DNA of 64,000 bases from Leucobacter triazinivorans (GCF_004208635.1 NZ_CP035806.1:1302001-1366000), one strand, 5' to 3'. Counted from the first letter of the stretch, positions 25,562 through 34,993 are shown. Program-made: numbers and translations. Notes: generated from the letters alone by a model not told the origin.

Positions 25562-26438
25562 GGGTATGTCTCGTAAATAGTTGAGCCAGGCTACGACCCC
25601 ATTGAGGACGACCGCGGCCCGGTACACAATCGCGAGCTTGTCGTAACGGGTCGCGAGCCCGCGCCATTGCTTGAGCCGACAATAGCCACGCTCGATCACG
25701 TTCCTGCCCCGGTATTTCTCGGCATCAAATTTCGGTGGCCTGCCACCGGTACGGCCGCGGCGCTTTCGGTGTGCTTGCTGGTCGCGGGGCTCAGGAATGA
25801 CCGCCTCGACGCGATGTTCTCGAAGATACTCGCGGTTCTTGCGTGACGAGTACGCCTTGTCACCCAAGACCGCATCGGGTCTGGTGCGGCGGCCGATCTG
25901 CACGTGCTCCATGAGCGGGACGAACATCGGCGAGTCCCCGTCTTGACCTGCGGTGCAGATCGTCACAAGCGGCAGACCCTGCCCATCGACCAGCTGATGC
26001 GTTTTCGTGGACAGGCCACCCCTGGAGCGGCCTACCGCGTGGTCAAGCGGCTCGATCAGCAGATTCTTGTAATTCGACGAATCCCTTTTTTAGGCGTGAC
26101 ACGTTCGTCGCGTGCTGATGCGCACGCGCGATCGTGGAGTCCACCGACACCGACCAGTCGATGAGTCCCTCGCGATCCGCGAGCGCGTGTAGCCGCTGCT
26201 GCACCTGATCCCAGGCGCCATCACCGGCCATGCGGCGGTGCCACCGCCATACCGTCTGCCACGGCCCGAACGCTTCGGGAAGGTCGCGCCACGCGATCCC
26301 GCACCGATACCGGTAGATGATGCCCTCGACCATCGTGCGGGCATCGGCGAACGGGCGGCCCTTTCTCCCGGTCGGGCCGGGCATCAGATCCGCGATGAGT
26401 TCCCATTGGTCATCCGAAAGGAGCTGGAATCGTGACAT
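25559..26438 (-). CDS. IS5-family transposase in two frames joined by frameshift
   Basis: OrfA (26438-26043, 131 residues, MSRFQLLSDDQWELIADLMP) carries the DUF4096 head and SVDSTIARAHQHA with the first catalytic Asp. OrfB (open to 25559) carries GLSTKTHQLVDG, DAVLGDKAYSSRKNREYL with the second Asp, and RNVIERGYCRLKQWRGLATR with the catalytic Glu. The frames meet at a run of six A with the heptamer A-AAA-AAG at 26091-26085; OrfB is in the +1 frame relative to OrfA, the usual two-frame arrangement in this group. The OrfB stop TAG is completed by the target TA, just outside the element. Confidence 0.88.
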
Positions 26439-26484
26439 GACTCCACGATCCCAGCTCTATCAAGAAAATTTACGAGACACGCCC
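25562..26484 (-). mobile_element. IS5-family (IS427-like) insertion sequence
   Basis: 923 bp with terminal inverted repeats (GGGTATGTCTCGTAAAT at the left, GGGCGTGTCTCGTAAAT at the right, two mismatches). A TA duplication flanks it at 25560-25561 and 26485-26486, the IS427-group signature. It interrupts the nuclease-STAND gene in the same orientation as that gene. Confidence 0.9.
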
Positions 26485-29310
26485 TAGGTGCGCGAGCGTG
26501 ATCTCTGGGAGCAGATCGAGGAGTGCTTCTAGTGCTTTAGCCTCAGCCGCAAGCTTGGCCGTCAACGTGCCCGCGCCGTACTTTCGCGACAAGGCGCGAG
26601 CCTGGGCTCTGTTTTCAGACACTTCGAGGGCATGAGGCAGATTCTCACGGGGAATCGCTTTGTCAACGAGCGGGTAGTCGCCGAGCTTGACCAAACGCCC
26701 GAGGGCATCCACCGCACCTACCCGCGCGATCATCGCTGTCGGCGCAAGAGCGAGGGCCAGCCGGCAGACCTCAACGACAGCCTCGTTCTGGTTCGGTTGC
26801 AACTCCTCATCGATGAAGATCCATTTGCCATCCACCCCGTCGGCTGCGCGCTCCAACGACGCTAGCCATGGTGTTTCTGTCGCGACCCGGCGCAGGAGGA
26901 GCTGCTCGCCGCCGGCTGTGATGACAGCGCGTTCCGCAAGCTCAGGTGCCACGCGACGCAACGCCTCCGTCATATCGGCTGCGTCGCGCAACGGCCACAC
27001 CGTCAGACGCGCACCGATTGCACGCGCTGCGGCTTCCAACGCCGTGACGTCAAAACCGCGAAGTACGGTGATGGCCTGCAGAAGGAGTTGGGTTGAATCG
27101 TCATCGGAGACCGCAGCGGTCGTGAGTTCTTCGACCAGCGCCGTGTCAATCTTTCGCCACAAAAGTTGCAGATCCGGATCGGTCGGGACGCTGCGGAGCC
27201 GCTCGATGGCTGCCACAATCTCGGGTTTGAAGAGATGTTCTGTATCGGGGCGTTGCTTAGTGCGGGACATCATGAACGCATTCACAGCGTTGCCAGCATC
27301 AACGTCACATTCATCGAGAATGCGCTTCCATTCGTCAGCTCGCCGTCGCAATCCATTGGCGCGGAATGCGGATGCGACTGCGATGAGCGTCTGGAGGGTA
27401 CGATCGCGTGCAATACGTTCGCTTGCGGCCTGGACCATTGCGGCTTGGTCGGCTCCGGACTCGAGCGCTCGTCGGAGAAATCGCGCGAGCTCGGCGCTGG
27501 TCACCAGAGGAACAATGCGCTGGAGGGTCTCCTGCTGCCCAAAGGGGTGAGCTGCTCGGGCGAGTGCTGCGGAACGGATTTCGTGCAGCGGCCGTATGAG
27601 GTTGCCCGAGTCCTCAACGATGAGATGCTCGTCGATGAGGCGGCGGCTGGCGGCGATAAATGCGCTGCTATCGACATTCAGAGCGGATTGGATCGCGTGT
27701 GCAGGCACGGCGACGCCATATTGGTTGGCACCCGATGCGAGCCGCAGGATCTCAAGCTCAAGATGTCGACCCGGGTCTGCTTCGCGTGCGGCAACTTGTG
27801 CGCTGACGACGGCTTCGAGATTCACGCCTTCGGTGAGCAGAGTGACGTACTCCAGTAGGAGACCGCCAGCTCGCTCAGCCGGTTCCCGCCATCCGGCCCA
27901 TTCAGTGAGATTGTCGGCCCGGTAGTCACACCAGAGTTCCGCTGCAAAGGTGTCATCAAGAACTGGCGTTATCGTGGCAATCGCCGACAGCAGCGGGACG
28001 GGGAAGCGGTCTTCCTCCCGAATCGAAACAACGGTGATCACGTTCGACAGATCCGCAAGCCGTCTCAGTAATCGATCAAGGAGATCTGGGTCGTGGCGCC
28101 CAGCGTCATCGATGATGACCCCCACAGGGGCATACGCACTCGGCCGCAAAGACTCAATACGTGCGGAAAGAAGAGCGACAGCATCGCGCCCAGTGCGCCC
28201 AGTTGGCGTCAGCGAGTGGACATGCTGCCAGCGATACAGAGTCCGAGTCTGGTACCCAGCGGCGTAGGCGAGGGCGCTCTTGCCACTGCCGCTCGGCCCT
28301 GCGATGACCGCCAACCGGCGGGCTACTGCGACTTCGATAACCTGCTGGGTTAGTTCAACACGGGGCACGAGCGATCCGGCAGCGACATGAGGTGCCCCGA
28401 CGTGCATGCCCGGACGTACGTCCGAGTCACCTTCGGAAGATCGCCAGTCGATTGCCTCGCAGACTCCCAGCGACCTCGCCTCATCGAGCAACTTAAGGTC
28501 AACGGTCGCGAGCACCTGATCTATGAGACCATCGATGCCCGCAATATCCACGGCCGCACGCCTCGCGACATCCGGGTCTGCATTGGCGTCGCTAGTCTGT
28601 CCCACCTGAGTGCATACGGCAGCCACAATTATTTCCGCAAGCCCGTACGGAAAATCACGAGCTTCGGCAACGATGCGGATCGCCTCTGCGTGCGGATCGG
28701 GACAGACTACGACCGAGGCTGAGGCCGCGAAGGAAGCCGAATCCTGATCATTGTCGAAGGAGAGAGCATCCAGTTCCTTGGCCAATTCACTCGAGGCACT
28801 AGAGCCAGGTTGTGCAGCCTCGCTCCCCCACTCGGGTAGTGGGATTCGAGCGACCGGGCGCTCGAGCAGGAGAATGGTCGCGGCGGGAAGCTCGGCGTCC
28901 TTACGCTTAACCCAAGCCTTCGCGACAGAACGTAAGTCTCTTCGCAACTCCGTCGGCTCGAAATCGCCCGCACTCTCGCGTCGCGACTTGACCTGAATGA
29001 AACATGATCCGCTCGCCGACTGCACCGAAATGTCGTCAAAGCCTTCCGGCGTCACAATCGCTGTCGCGTCATCTTCGCTCCACAGACGCAATACAAAGAG
29101 CGTCGCAACAAGATCCTGAAAACGAAAGCCGCGCCCGGCGCGCGCACCTGCACGTGAAGCGGACCACAACGCAGCCTGCGAGTCAGTCGGCTCACTAGTC
29201 GTCGCTGGGCTGACAGACGGTGGGGCCTCCCGCTTCTGGCTGCGACGCTCCTGGGCAGCAGCTCGTCGGCGCGCTTCGGCCTTCGCGCGCTCAGGGCTTC
29301 GACGAGTCAT
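26470..29310 (-). CDS. PD-(D/E)xK nuclease fused to STAND-type NTPase, truncated by IS5
   Basis: ATG 29310 opens the gene; residues 1-942 are native, and the last four codons come from IS5. After a basic tail (residues 1-50) a nuclease domain of the DUF4297/Cap4 kind is seen: RGFRFQDLVATLF (Q65), TPEGFDDISVQS (E89, D92-D93) and FIQVKSRR (K108). A STAND-like NTPase follows: Walker A IAGPSGSGKSALAYA at 337-351, Walker B VGVIIDDAGRHDPDL at 396-410, and ITVVSIREEDRF as sensor. Residues 450-942 are helical repeats. This is the effector-NTPase-sensor layout of Avs-like antiphage proteins. It follows the S8 protease gene by 107 bases on the same strand, with the AAA gene before that. The full gene would encode 1372 residues. 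Confidence 0.82.
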   Translation of the reverse strand: MTRRSPERAKAEARRRAAAQERRSQKREAPPSVSPATTSEPTDSQAALWSASRAGARAGRGFRFQDLVATLFVLRLWSEDDATAIVTPEGFDDISVQSASGSCFIQVKSRRESAGDFEPTELRRDLRSVAKAWVKRKDAELPAATILLLERPVARIPLPEWGSEAAQPGSSASSELAKELDALSFDNDQDSASFAASASVVVCPDPHAEAIRIVAEARDFPYGLAEIIVAAVCTQVGQTSDANADPDVARRAAVDIAGIDGLIDQVLATVDLKLLDEARSLGVCEAIDWRSSEGDSDVRPGMHVGAPHVAAGSLVPRVELTQQVIEVAVARRLAVIAGPSGSGKSALAYAAGYQTRTLYRWQHVHSLTPTGRTGRDAVALLSARIESLRPSAYAPVGVIIDDAGRHDPDLLDRLLRRLADLSNVITVVSIREEDRFPVPLLSAIATITPVLDDTFAAELWCDYRADNLTEWAGWREPAERAGGLLLEYVTLLTEGVNLEAVVSAQVAAREADPGRHLELEILRLASGANQYGVAVPAHAIQSALNVDSSAFIAASRRLIDEHLIVEDSGNLIRPLHEIRSAALARAAHPFGQQETLQRIVPLVTSAELARFLRRALESGADQAAMVQAASERIARDRTLQTLIAVASAFRANGLRRRADEWKRILDECDVDAGNAVNAFMMSRTKQRPDTEHLFKPEIVAAIERLRSVPTDPDLQLLWRKIDTALVEELTTAAVSDDDSTQLLLQAITVLRGFDVTALEAAARAIGARLTVWPLRDAADMTEALRRVAPELAERAVITAGGEQLLLRRVATETPWLASLERAADGVDGKWIFIDEELQPNQNEAVVEVCRLALALAPTAMIARVGAVDALGRLVKLGDYPLVDKAIPRENLPHALEVSENRAQARALSRKYGAGTLTAKLAAEAKALEALLDLLPEITLAHLGRVS

Positions 29311-29417
29311 GAGTTGGAGTTATCAACGAATGGCGATGCACCGAAATGTGCCGAATGTAGCTCGTTGAGGATGCCGGTACTAAGAGCGGTGCAGTACCTC
29401 CGAAAGTCACAAACATG

Positions 29418-31976
29418 TCATGCGCCATCGATCTCAATGGGAAGCTGAAGATCAGTTGCAATCGGCGTGTAAAGATCGACATCTTGTTCACGGCTCTTAA
29501 GCGAGACGATCAGCGAGTAGCGGACAGGAAGGTTGAGCCGGTCTTTGCGCTGGTTGCGTTTCCACCAGCCGCCAACTGGGTACACGCCGATAACTCCGCT
29601 GGCAGCCAACTCTTGTCCAGATCCCTCCCAAATGTCTTGGTGAAGCGAGCCAAGGTTGCGCTGATTCGGTCCGATGAACCAACGATCAGAGCCCGACGAC
29701 GGAGTAGTGCGAGTCGATTCTTCGTCATCTTCAGCGTCGCGGTTGATGCGGGAAATGAACTCGGTCTCAGTCTCAGTCGGCGATTTGAGCTCGAAGCGAA
29801 GAAGATGCGACGCATAGGAATAGCGTTGCCTCCAGCCGCGCCTGGATGCGGACGGCTCAACAAAGTAGGACAACGTGACCTTGAGTGTGACATCGCCGGC
29901 ACCGATGCTTTCGAGCACCTCGACTGGCCACGGCATCGCGTGGAGCCTGAATCTGCGCATCTTGTACTCGTTCCCCTCAAAGGGGACGAACGTGTCCTGT
30001 GTGACCAGGGTGACGGACTGTCTGGAAGAACGAAGCACCGCGTCTTCTGTCGGCACTCCCCACCCGTATCGCCTCAGTAGTTCGAGCTTGGTTTCTTTCT
30101 TCGTGCCAGTCGCATCGAATTCGGCACGCATCGCGGGTGTCCACTCGGCTGCATGTACAAGCAAACCGCGCACAGTTTCCGGCCAGTAATCTGGGTATTG
30201 AGCCATCGTCAGTGCCGCTAAGCGGGACGCCTGTGCGGTAGCAGCACTCGTTGCGTTAGCGGAGGTGAGTGCTAGGTCGTTGTGCATTCCTGTCGAACGC
30301 AACGAGAGCAACGGATGTCGGTCTTCGTATCCGGACCCACCGTCGGTAAGGACGTTGCCGCCTTCGAAGCAGATATCCGGTTTGATCGGCCACCTGCTCT
30401 TACCAAACGGAAGCGACGTCCGACTGTGAGGTGAAAGCTCGCCTTCGCCCGCCATCGCTTTCCATCCCGCATACTCGGGATCGGTCGGCACGGTCACAAG
30501 ATTCGTGTGGGCGCCAACGGTCAGAGCGTTCCAGGATTGTGCAGGGTCTTCGATGCCAGATGTGTCAGATTCGAGGCGGTGATCCGGCTGATAGCTGTCG
30601 ACATTCCCTGTAGCGATAACAAGTAGTCGACTAGCGTCACGGTCGGGTTGAGACAACAGCTGCAGTTGGTTTCCATCTCGAATGATGTCTGTGCCAACCG
30701 CGAGCGCGTCTACTGTCGAGGACCAGAGTGTCGGCACGCCTGGGCGGTCTGGATCGCTGGATACCGGCATACAGAACACGCGTTTGCGCCGCGCCGCGAT
30801 CTCTGCCACGGCGACCGCCTCAATAGTGACTGTTCCGTAGTCGAGGGGGTCGGTGTCGGGCTCGTCGGGTTCCGGGAGGATTCGGACTGACTCAAGTCGG
30901 TGATGCAACTGAACCGTTCCGGTCCCAGTAAGAAGATCATCGAGCGAGCCATAGAGCGCGAGGCCAGCCATGGAGGTGCCGTGGCCTTGTCGGTCGTTTC
31001 CTGAAGTTCCTATGACCGTGTGGAGATCTCCGGGGTCCAGGGAGTTCGATAGAAGTCGGTGTGTCCGGGCTACTCCTGTATCGAGGTGGCAGACCGCAGG
31101 TGAGTCCTTCGATGCTGGGAGCACGCGGGACGCTAGGTCGTCGACGTACTCATCCTGTTCACCCGGAAGTAGGTCTTCGATCGTGTCGATGAACTCGGGG
31201 CGACGAATCTCCGCAATCGGGACGTTTGTGAACGGCAGGATTTCGAGCTGTCGCCATGTTGCCTCGATCCAGACAACGACTCTGTCGTTCAATGCAAGTG
31301 AGTGGTCCAGAAGCTTCAGTTCGTACGCGGACGCAAACTTCTGAAGAGAGTCAATGCTCTGCTCTGATGGATCCAGCCAGAGCTCCCACCAACGGAGTCC
31401 AGACTTTGGCGGTTCGCCGTCGGACTGCCAGAGATCATCGAGGATGGATTGGCGGATCCTGGAAATATTGGCGACAAGGGCACGGTTTGCGGGGTTGCCG
31501 TCTGGAGTCTCCCACTTGTCTTCTGATGCCTTCGTGATCTTCTTTTCGAGATAGTCCTCGAAAAGCTTCAGGAACTGAGGACGATAGGTGTCTGCCACCC
31601 AGACGATTGCGCGCTCTGGCAGGTCTTCTGTTGCTGGTTGCACAGAGAGGAGCAGCCATTGAGGCACCTTCGGCGTCTTGCGGTGTCGCGAGAAAGCCTG
31701 AAGAGATTCAATCTTCAAGGGGTAGGCAGCGTCTTCTCCTTCCAAAGTGATGATGCTGCCGAGGGCCTTCAGTTCGTCGGCGCTGAGGCTTGTACTGTGC
31801 CGTTCGTCATCGATGTCAGAGAAGGTGTCCTGGAGCTGTCCCTTGATGGCGAGTCCGTGGGCACGGTATTCGACTGGGCGAATCTTGGGGTTGCCCTGCC
31901 CGCCACGGGAGAAGTTCTCATTACGTGCTCGGTCGAGAACGTAGAGGTGGGTGAGGTGTCGGAGTTCGTCAGCCAA
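29418..31976 (-). CDS. Subtilisin-like serine protease (S8 family) of an AAA-protease pair
   Basis: TTG 31976 overlaps the AAA stop by 8 bases, so translation is coupled. The 852-residue protein has an N-terminal domain of about 285 residues with no signal peptide, so it acts in the cytoplasm. The S8 domain has the complete triad: Asp299 in CHLDTGVARTH, His332 in RQGHGTSMAGLA and Ser577 in SANATSAATAQASR, with the oxyanion Asn458 in VIATGNVDS. A C-terminal beta-rich domain of about 200 residues follows (DVTLKVTLSYFVEPSASRRG). Soluble S8 proteases encoded with an AAA ATPase recur near defence genes; the substrate is unknown. The nuclease-STAND gene is directly downstream. Confidence 0.88.
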   Translation of the reverse strand: MADELRHLTHLYVLDRARNENFSRGGQGNPKIRPVEYRAHGLAIKGQLQDTFSDIDDERHSTSLSADELKALGSIITLEGEDAAYPLKIESLQAFSRHRKTPKVPQWLLLSVQPATEDLPERAIVWVADTYRPQFLKLFEDYLEKKITKASEDKWETPDGNPANRALVANISRIRQSILDDLWQSDGEPPKSGLRWWELWLDPSEQSIDSLQKFASAYELKLLDHSLALNDRVVVWIEATWRQLEILPFTNVPIAEIRRPEFIDTIEDLLPGEQDEYVDDLASRVLPASKDSPAVCHLDTGVARTHRLLSNSLDPGDLHTVIGTSGNDRQGHGTSMAGLALYGSLDDLLTGTGTVQLHHRLESVRILPEPDEPDTDPLDYGTVTIEAVAVAEIAARRKRVFCMPVSSDPDRPGVPTLWSSTVDALAVGTDIIRDGNQLQLLSQPDRDASRLLVIATGNVDSYQPDHRLESDTSGIEDPAQSWNALTVGAHTNLVTVPTDPEYAGWKAMAGEGELSPHSRTSLPFGKSRWPIKPDICFEGGNVLTDGGSGYEDRHPLLSLRSTGMHNDLALTSANATSAATAQASRLAALTMAQYPDYWPETVRGLLVHAAEWTPAMRAEFDATGTKKETKLELLRRYGWGVPTEDAVLRSSRQSVTLVTQDTFVPFEGNEYKMRRFRLHAMPWPVEVLESIGAGDVTLKVTLSYFVEPSASRRGWRQRYSYASHLLRFELKSPTETETEFISRINRDAEDDEESTRTTPSSGSDRWFIGPNQRNLGSLHQDIWEGSGQELAASGVIGVYPVGGWWKRNQRKDRLNLPVRYSLIVSLKSREQDVDLYTPIATDLQLPIEIDGA

Positions 31977-32937
31977 GGCTCGCCGTTCGCCGGGTGTCCA
32001 GCGCAGCGATGAGATCGTTGGCGGTGATAAGCGTGTCGCCCCGCATCAGGATGGACTTTGCTGAGGCCTCGGCGGCCTTTACGAGGTCTGCGTGACTGAG
32101 TCCCTCGGTATGCGAGTCGACGTTGTCCCAGCGCATTCCCTTGATAAGTGAACCCAATCTGCCTTTGATGACGGATCGGGCCTGGATCTTGTCGGGGAGC
32201 TGATAAGTGAGGACCATGTCGAATCGTCTGAAGAGGGCCTTGTCCAGGATCGAGCGGTGATTGGTTGCTGCGATCACGATGCTCTCTGGGCTGGATTGCT
32301 CTAGGAAAACCAGGAATGAATTCAGAATTCTCCGGGCCTCGCCAACATCGTTACCAGAGCGGTCAGCTCCAAGCGCATCAAATTCGTCGAAGAGATACAC
32401 GCCACGGCGTTCTGCGACCGCGTCAAACACGAGTCGCAGCTTGCCTGCTGTCTCACCCATGTATTTGCTGAGCAAGCTATCGAGCCGAATCGTGAACATA
32501 GGAAGCGATAACTCGCGCGCGAGCACCGCAGCGGTCATCGTCTTTCCGGTGCCTGGCGGCCCTTCAAGGAGCAGTCGATGCGTGGGATCGAAGCCGTGTT
32601 CGAGGAGTACTTTTCGCTGTCGCTGCTCCGCGATCACCTGTTTGAGTCGCTCAACGAGTTCGCCTGGCCCCACGAGGTTCTTCAGAGTCACTTCCGGGTG
32701 TGTGACTTCGATCAGATCTGCCAGGTCACCGCGTGGCTTGGCGAGCTTGGTGACGTTGCTACGAGGAGTTGTCTGCCGAGAGGCATCGACTGCCTTCTTG
32801 ATGTCGTCAGCGAGTATGTGATGACCTTGACGGGCTTCCCGTGCGGCGACTTGGAGAGCGACCGAGTAGAACGCTGAATCGTCACCAGAGGCGTGACTGC
32901 GGACCATAGCAGTGATGTGTTCCCCCAAGCCAGCCAT
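31969..32937 (-). CDS. AAA+ ATPase partner of the S8 protease
   Basis: I choose ATG 32937, preceded by GAGGAGG; GTG 32940 and ATG 32958 are alternatives. The 322-residue protein has an N-terminal helical part (EHITAMVRSHASGDDSAFYS), then a single classical AAA module: Walker A LLLEGPPGTGKTMTA near 124-138, SKYMGETAGKLR pore-loop region, Walker B GVYLFDEFDALGADR, sensor 1 SIVIAATNHRSIL and arginine fingers in ALFRRFDMVL. It resembles FtsH/26S-type unfoldases and probably feeds substrates to, or senses a trigger for, the protease. First gene of the AAA - S8 - nuclease/STAND operon. Confidence 0.88.
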   Translation of the reverse strand: MAGLGEHITAMVRSHASGDDSAFYSVALQVAAREARQGHHILADDIKKAVDASRQTTPRSNVTKLAKPRGDLADLIEVTHPEVTLKNLVGPGELVERLKQVIAEQRQRKVLLEHGFDPTHRLLLEGPPGTGKTMTAAVLARELSLPMFTIRLDSLLSKYMGETAGKLRLVFDAVAERRGVYLFDEFDALGADRSGNDVGEARRILNSFLVFLEQSSPESIVIAATNHRSILDKALFRRFDMVLTYQLPDKIQARSVIKGRLGSLIKGMRWDNVDSHTEGLSHADLVKAAEASAKSILMRGDTLITANDLIAALDTRRTASLG

Positions 32938-33114
32938 CACGCCTCCTCGCAGCATCATTTCATCGGGTATAGCCCTCCCCGTTCAGTCTAGTGCGTCAGC
33001 ACCACAGAACTCGGGAGCGCCTCGGAGCATGCAACCAGTGTCTAGGTGACCTCTGACATCGCGCAAAAGGTCACGACTCGTTCCAGCTGTTGTCGAAAGG
33101 GCTCTAATCGGCAC

Positions 33115-34296
33115 TCACCCGGCCTTGCCGAAGGCTCGCTCAAGGTGCTCCGCCGTGACGGGGTTCACAGTCTCGCTGCGCTGAATGTAGTGCTGCATCG
33201 TGATCCGCGGATCGGTGTGCCCGAGCAACTCGGAGGCAAGTAGCGCGCCTTGCGCATCGTTGACGACGGTCGCGACAGTTCGGCGGAATCGATGCGGTGT
33301 GACGTTCTCGATCCCAGCGTCATCCATCACGTCGCGCAGGAGTCGACGGACGTTGTTCGTCGTGTGCGGCGTCCGGGCTCGCGTGCTGAAGAGGAGCGCA
33401 TCTGGATCGGTTTCTCCGCTTCGGAGAAGACGTGAGCGGATCGCGTGCAACGCAAACGAAGGCAGCGCTACGCGGCGAACTGAACGATCGGTCTTCGGAT
33501 GAGCCTGACGGTGGGTGGGCTCGCCCTTGCGGCTGATGATCGTTCCAGCGATCCGCGCGGTCGGGATCGGTCCATCTAGGTGAAGATCCTGGACTCGGAT
33601 CGCGAGGACCTCGCCGATGCGCGCCGAGGTGCCGAGCATGACCTCGACGATCTGGCCGAGCTGTCGATCAGGCCGCGGTCCCGAAGAGATACAGCGCGAC
33701 TCCCACGCTTTGATCGCTGCCCGGATGTCCTGCACCTCATCGATGGTGAACGCGTCCGGGATGGTCTTCTTCCTGTGCAAACGGGAGACGTGATCCATCG
33801 GGTTGCGGGGCACGATTTCGTGGCGGACGGCGAGCGCGAGGGCGAGCCGGAGCACAACTCGGGCGTGCTTGGCGCGGCTGTAGCTGCGTCTGGCGAGTTG
33901 TTTGAGGAAGTAGTCGCAGCGAGCGACGCCGACTTCTCTAAGAGTGAGTTCCTTGAACGTCGGCATCACGAGGGTGCGCATGTCTCGTTCGTAAAGGTTT
34001 CGCGTGGTTCGCGAGAGGCGGTCTTCGATCTCCATGTCTTCGAGCCAGTAGGCGACGAGTTCCGGGAAGGGGCTGTCGGCGCTCATTCCGTTGAATCCCG
34101 GTTGGTAGAGGGAGCGTTCGGCGAGCTTCTGTTTCAGCTTCCGCTCGGCGGTGGATCGTGAGGAGGCGGTGGCTTGAACAAGTCGATTCTTCCCGTCCCA
34201 GTCCCGATATCGGGTTCGTGCCACGTAGTTGCCGCTTGCTTGAGGGGAGGTCGCGATGACTCCGAAAGTGCCGATAGGGGTGCGGGGCCTACCCAC
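33115..34296 (-). CDS. Tyrosine integrase 2
   Basis: GTG 34296 is chosen because it gives 393 residues, matching integrase 1, and overlaps the excisionase stop; the longer open frame upstream is the excisionase region in another frame. Domains follow the same order: TRYRDWDGKNRLVQATASSR, the core-binding region LSRTTRNLYERDMRTLVMPT, and the catalytic residues in GTSARIGEVLAIR, HRFRRT and LGHTDPRITMQHYIQR. It appears active. Integrase 1 and 2 are clearly homologous over their full length, so two related islands lie side by side. No attachment copy is seen to its right. Confidence 0.92.
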   Translation of the reverse strand: MGRPRTPIGTFGVIATSPQASGNYVARTRYRDWDGKNRLVQATASSRSTAERKLKQKLAERSLYQPGFNGMSADSPFPELVAYWLEDMEIEDRLSRTTRNLYERDMRTLVMPTFKELTLREVGVARCDYFLKQLARRSYSRAKHARVVLRLALALAVRHEIVPRNPMDHVSRLHRKKTIPDAFTIDEVQDIRAAIKAWESRCISSGPRPDRQLGQIVEVMLGTSARIGEVLAIRVQDLHLDGPIPTARIAGTIISRKGEPTHRQAHPKTDRSVRRVALPSFALHAIRSRLLRSGETDPDALLFSTRARTPHTTNNVRRLLRDVMDDAGIENVTPHRFRRTVATVVNDAQGALLASELLGHTDPRITMQHYIQRSETVNPVTAEHLERAFGKAG

Positions 34297-34549
34297 GCGT
34301 GCCCTCCGCTCCGGGAAAGGTGGCGGCGCCGGGAGCCTGGGAGTCTGGCTCGCGCATGGCCCCCATCCAGGTTCGGATGTCGTTGACGCCGAACATGATG
34401 CGCTTGCCGAAGCGATATGCGCGGGGACCTTTGCCGTTGGTGCGCCAGTCGTAGATGGTTGAGATGGGAACGCCAAGGTAGTCGGCAAGTTCGTTGATGT
34501 TCAGGAGCGGTTCTAGGCCCTGCCGGTTGGGCTGTGGTTCTTCTTTCAT
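34289..34549 (-). CDS. Excisionase-like HTH_17 protein 2
   Basis: ATG 34549 gives 86 residues: MKEEPQPNRQGLEPLLNINE, then LADYLGVPISTIYDWRTNGK and the wing GPRAYRFGKRIMFGVNDIRT. This is the AlpA/Xis winged-helix type, parallel to the protein before integrase 1. It overlaps integrase 2 by 8 bases (stop at 34289-34291, GTG at 34296), so the two are translationally coupled. It should bind attachment-site DNA and control integration versus excision. Confidence 0.85.
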   Translation of the reverse strand: MKEEPQPNRQGLEPLLNINELADYLGVPISTIYDWRTNGKGPRAYRFGKRIMFGVNDIRTWMGAMREPDSQAPGAATFPGAEGTRG

Positions 34550-34645
34550 CCCTCCAGTTTCGAAGTGCTCAGCTTGGCGAACGCCGCCGAAGGCTCCCAG
34601 AAAGTCGATGTCGTGACCGCTGGCGGGAGTTCTTGTACGGGTAGA

Positions 34646-34993
34646 TCAACTGCGGTGATACTCACAGATCGCTACGACCATGCTCCGGACGCGATGCTCC
34701 TGGATACGGGTTCGGGTCAGAAGTACCAGGCTGACAGGCCCCATCGCGAGGAACTTCAGTGCGTTCCAGAGGCAGAGGAGGACGAGGAGGTTGAGCCATC
34801 CGGGGCCGCCGTCTGCGATGAGGGTCGTGAAGGCACTCGCTGCCAGGAGGTAGGGCACGGCGAGGAGTATCGCGGGGATGCCCCATTTGAGTCCTCTCCT
34901 CGTTCGGATGGCGTCGAGGAGGACATTCGTGGGCATATAACGGCGCAGAAATGTGCGAGCGCGGATGCTGAGGGTCCAGAGCTGGCGGATCAT
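34646..34993 (-). CDS. Small membrane protein at the conjugative element edge
   Basis: ATG 34993 gives 115 residues with a basic N-terminus (MIRQLWTLSIRARTFLRRYM) and two hydrophobic segments (WGIPAILLAVPYLLAASAF and LNLLVLLCLWNALKFLAMG). It closely follows the type of small membrane protein placed downstream of the relaxase gene in actinobacterial integrative elements, sometimes labelled as a permease without good reason. A role in transfer or entry exclusion is possible. It is read in the same direction as the relaxase, about 170 bases after it. Confidence 0.65.
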   Translation of the reverse strand: MIRQLWTLSIRARTFLRRYMPTNVLLDAIRTRRGLKWGIPAILLAVPYLLAASAFTTLIADGGPGWLNLLVLLCLWNALKFLAMGPVSLVLLTRTRIQEHRVRSMVVAICEYHRS

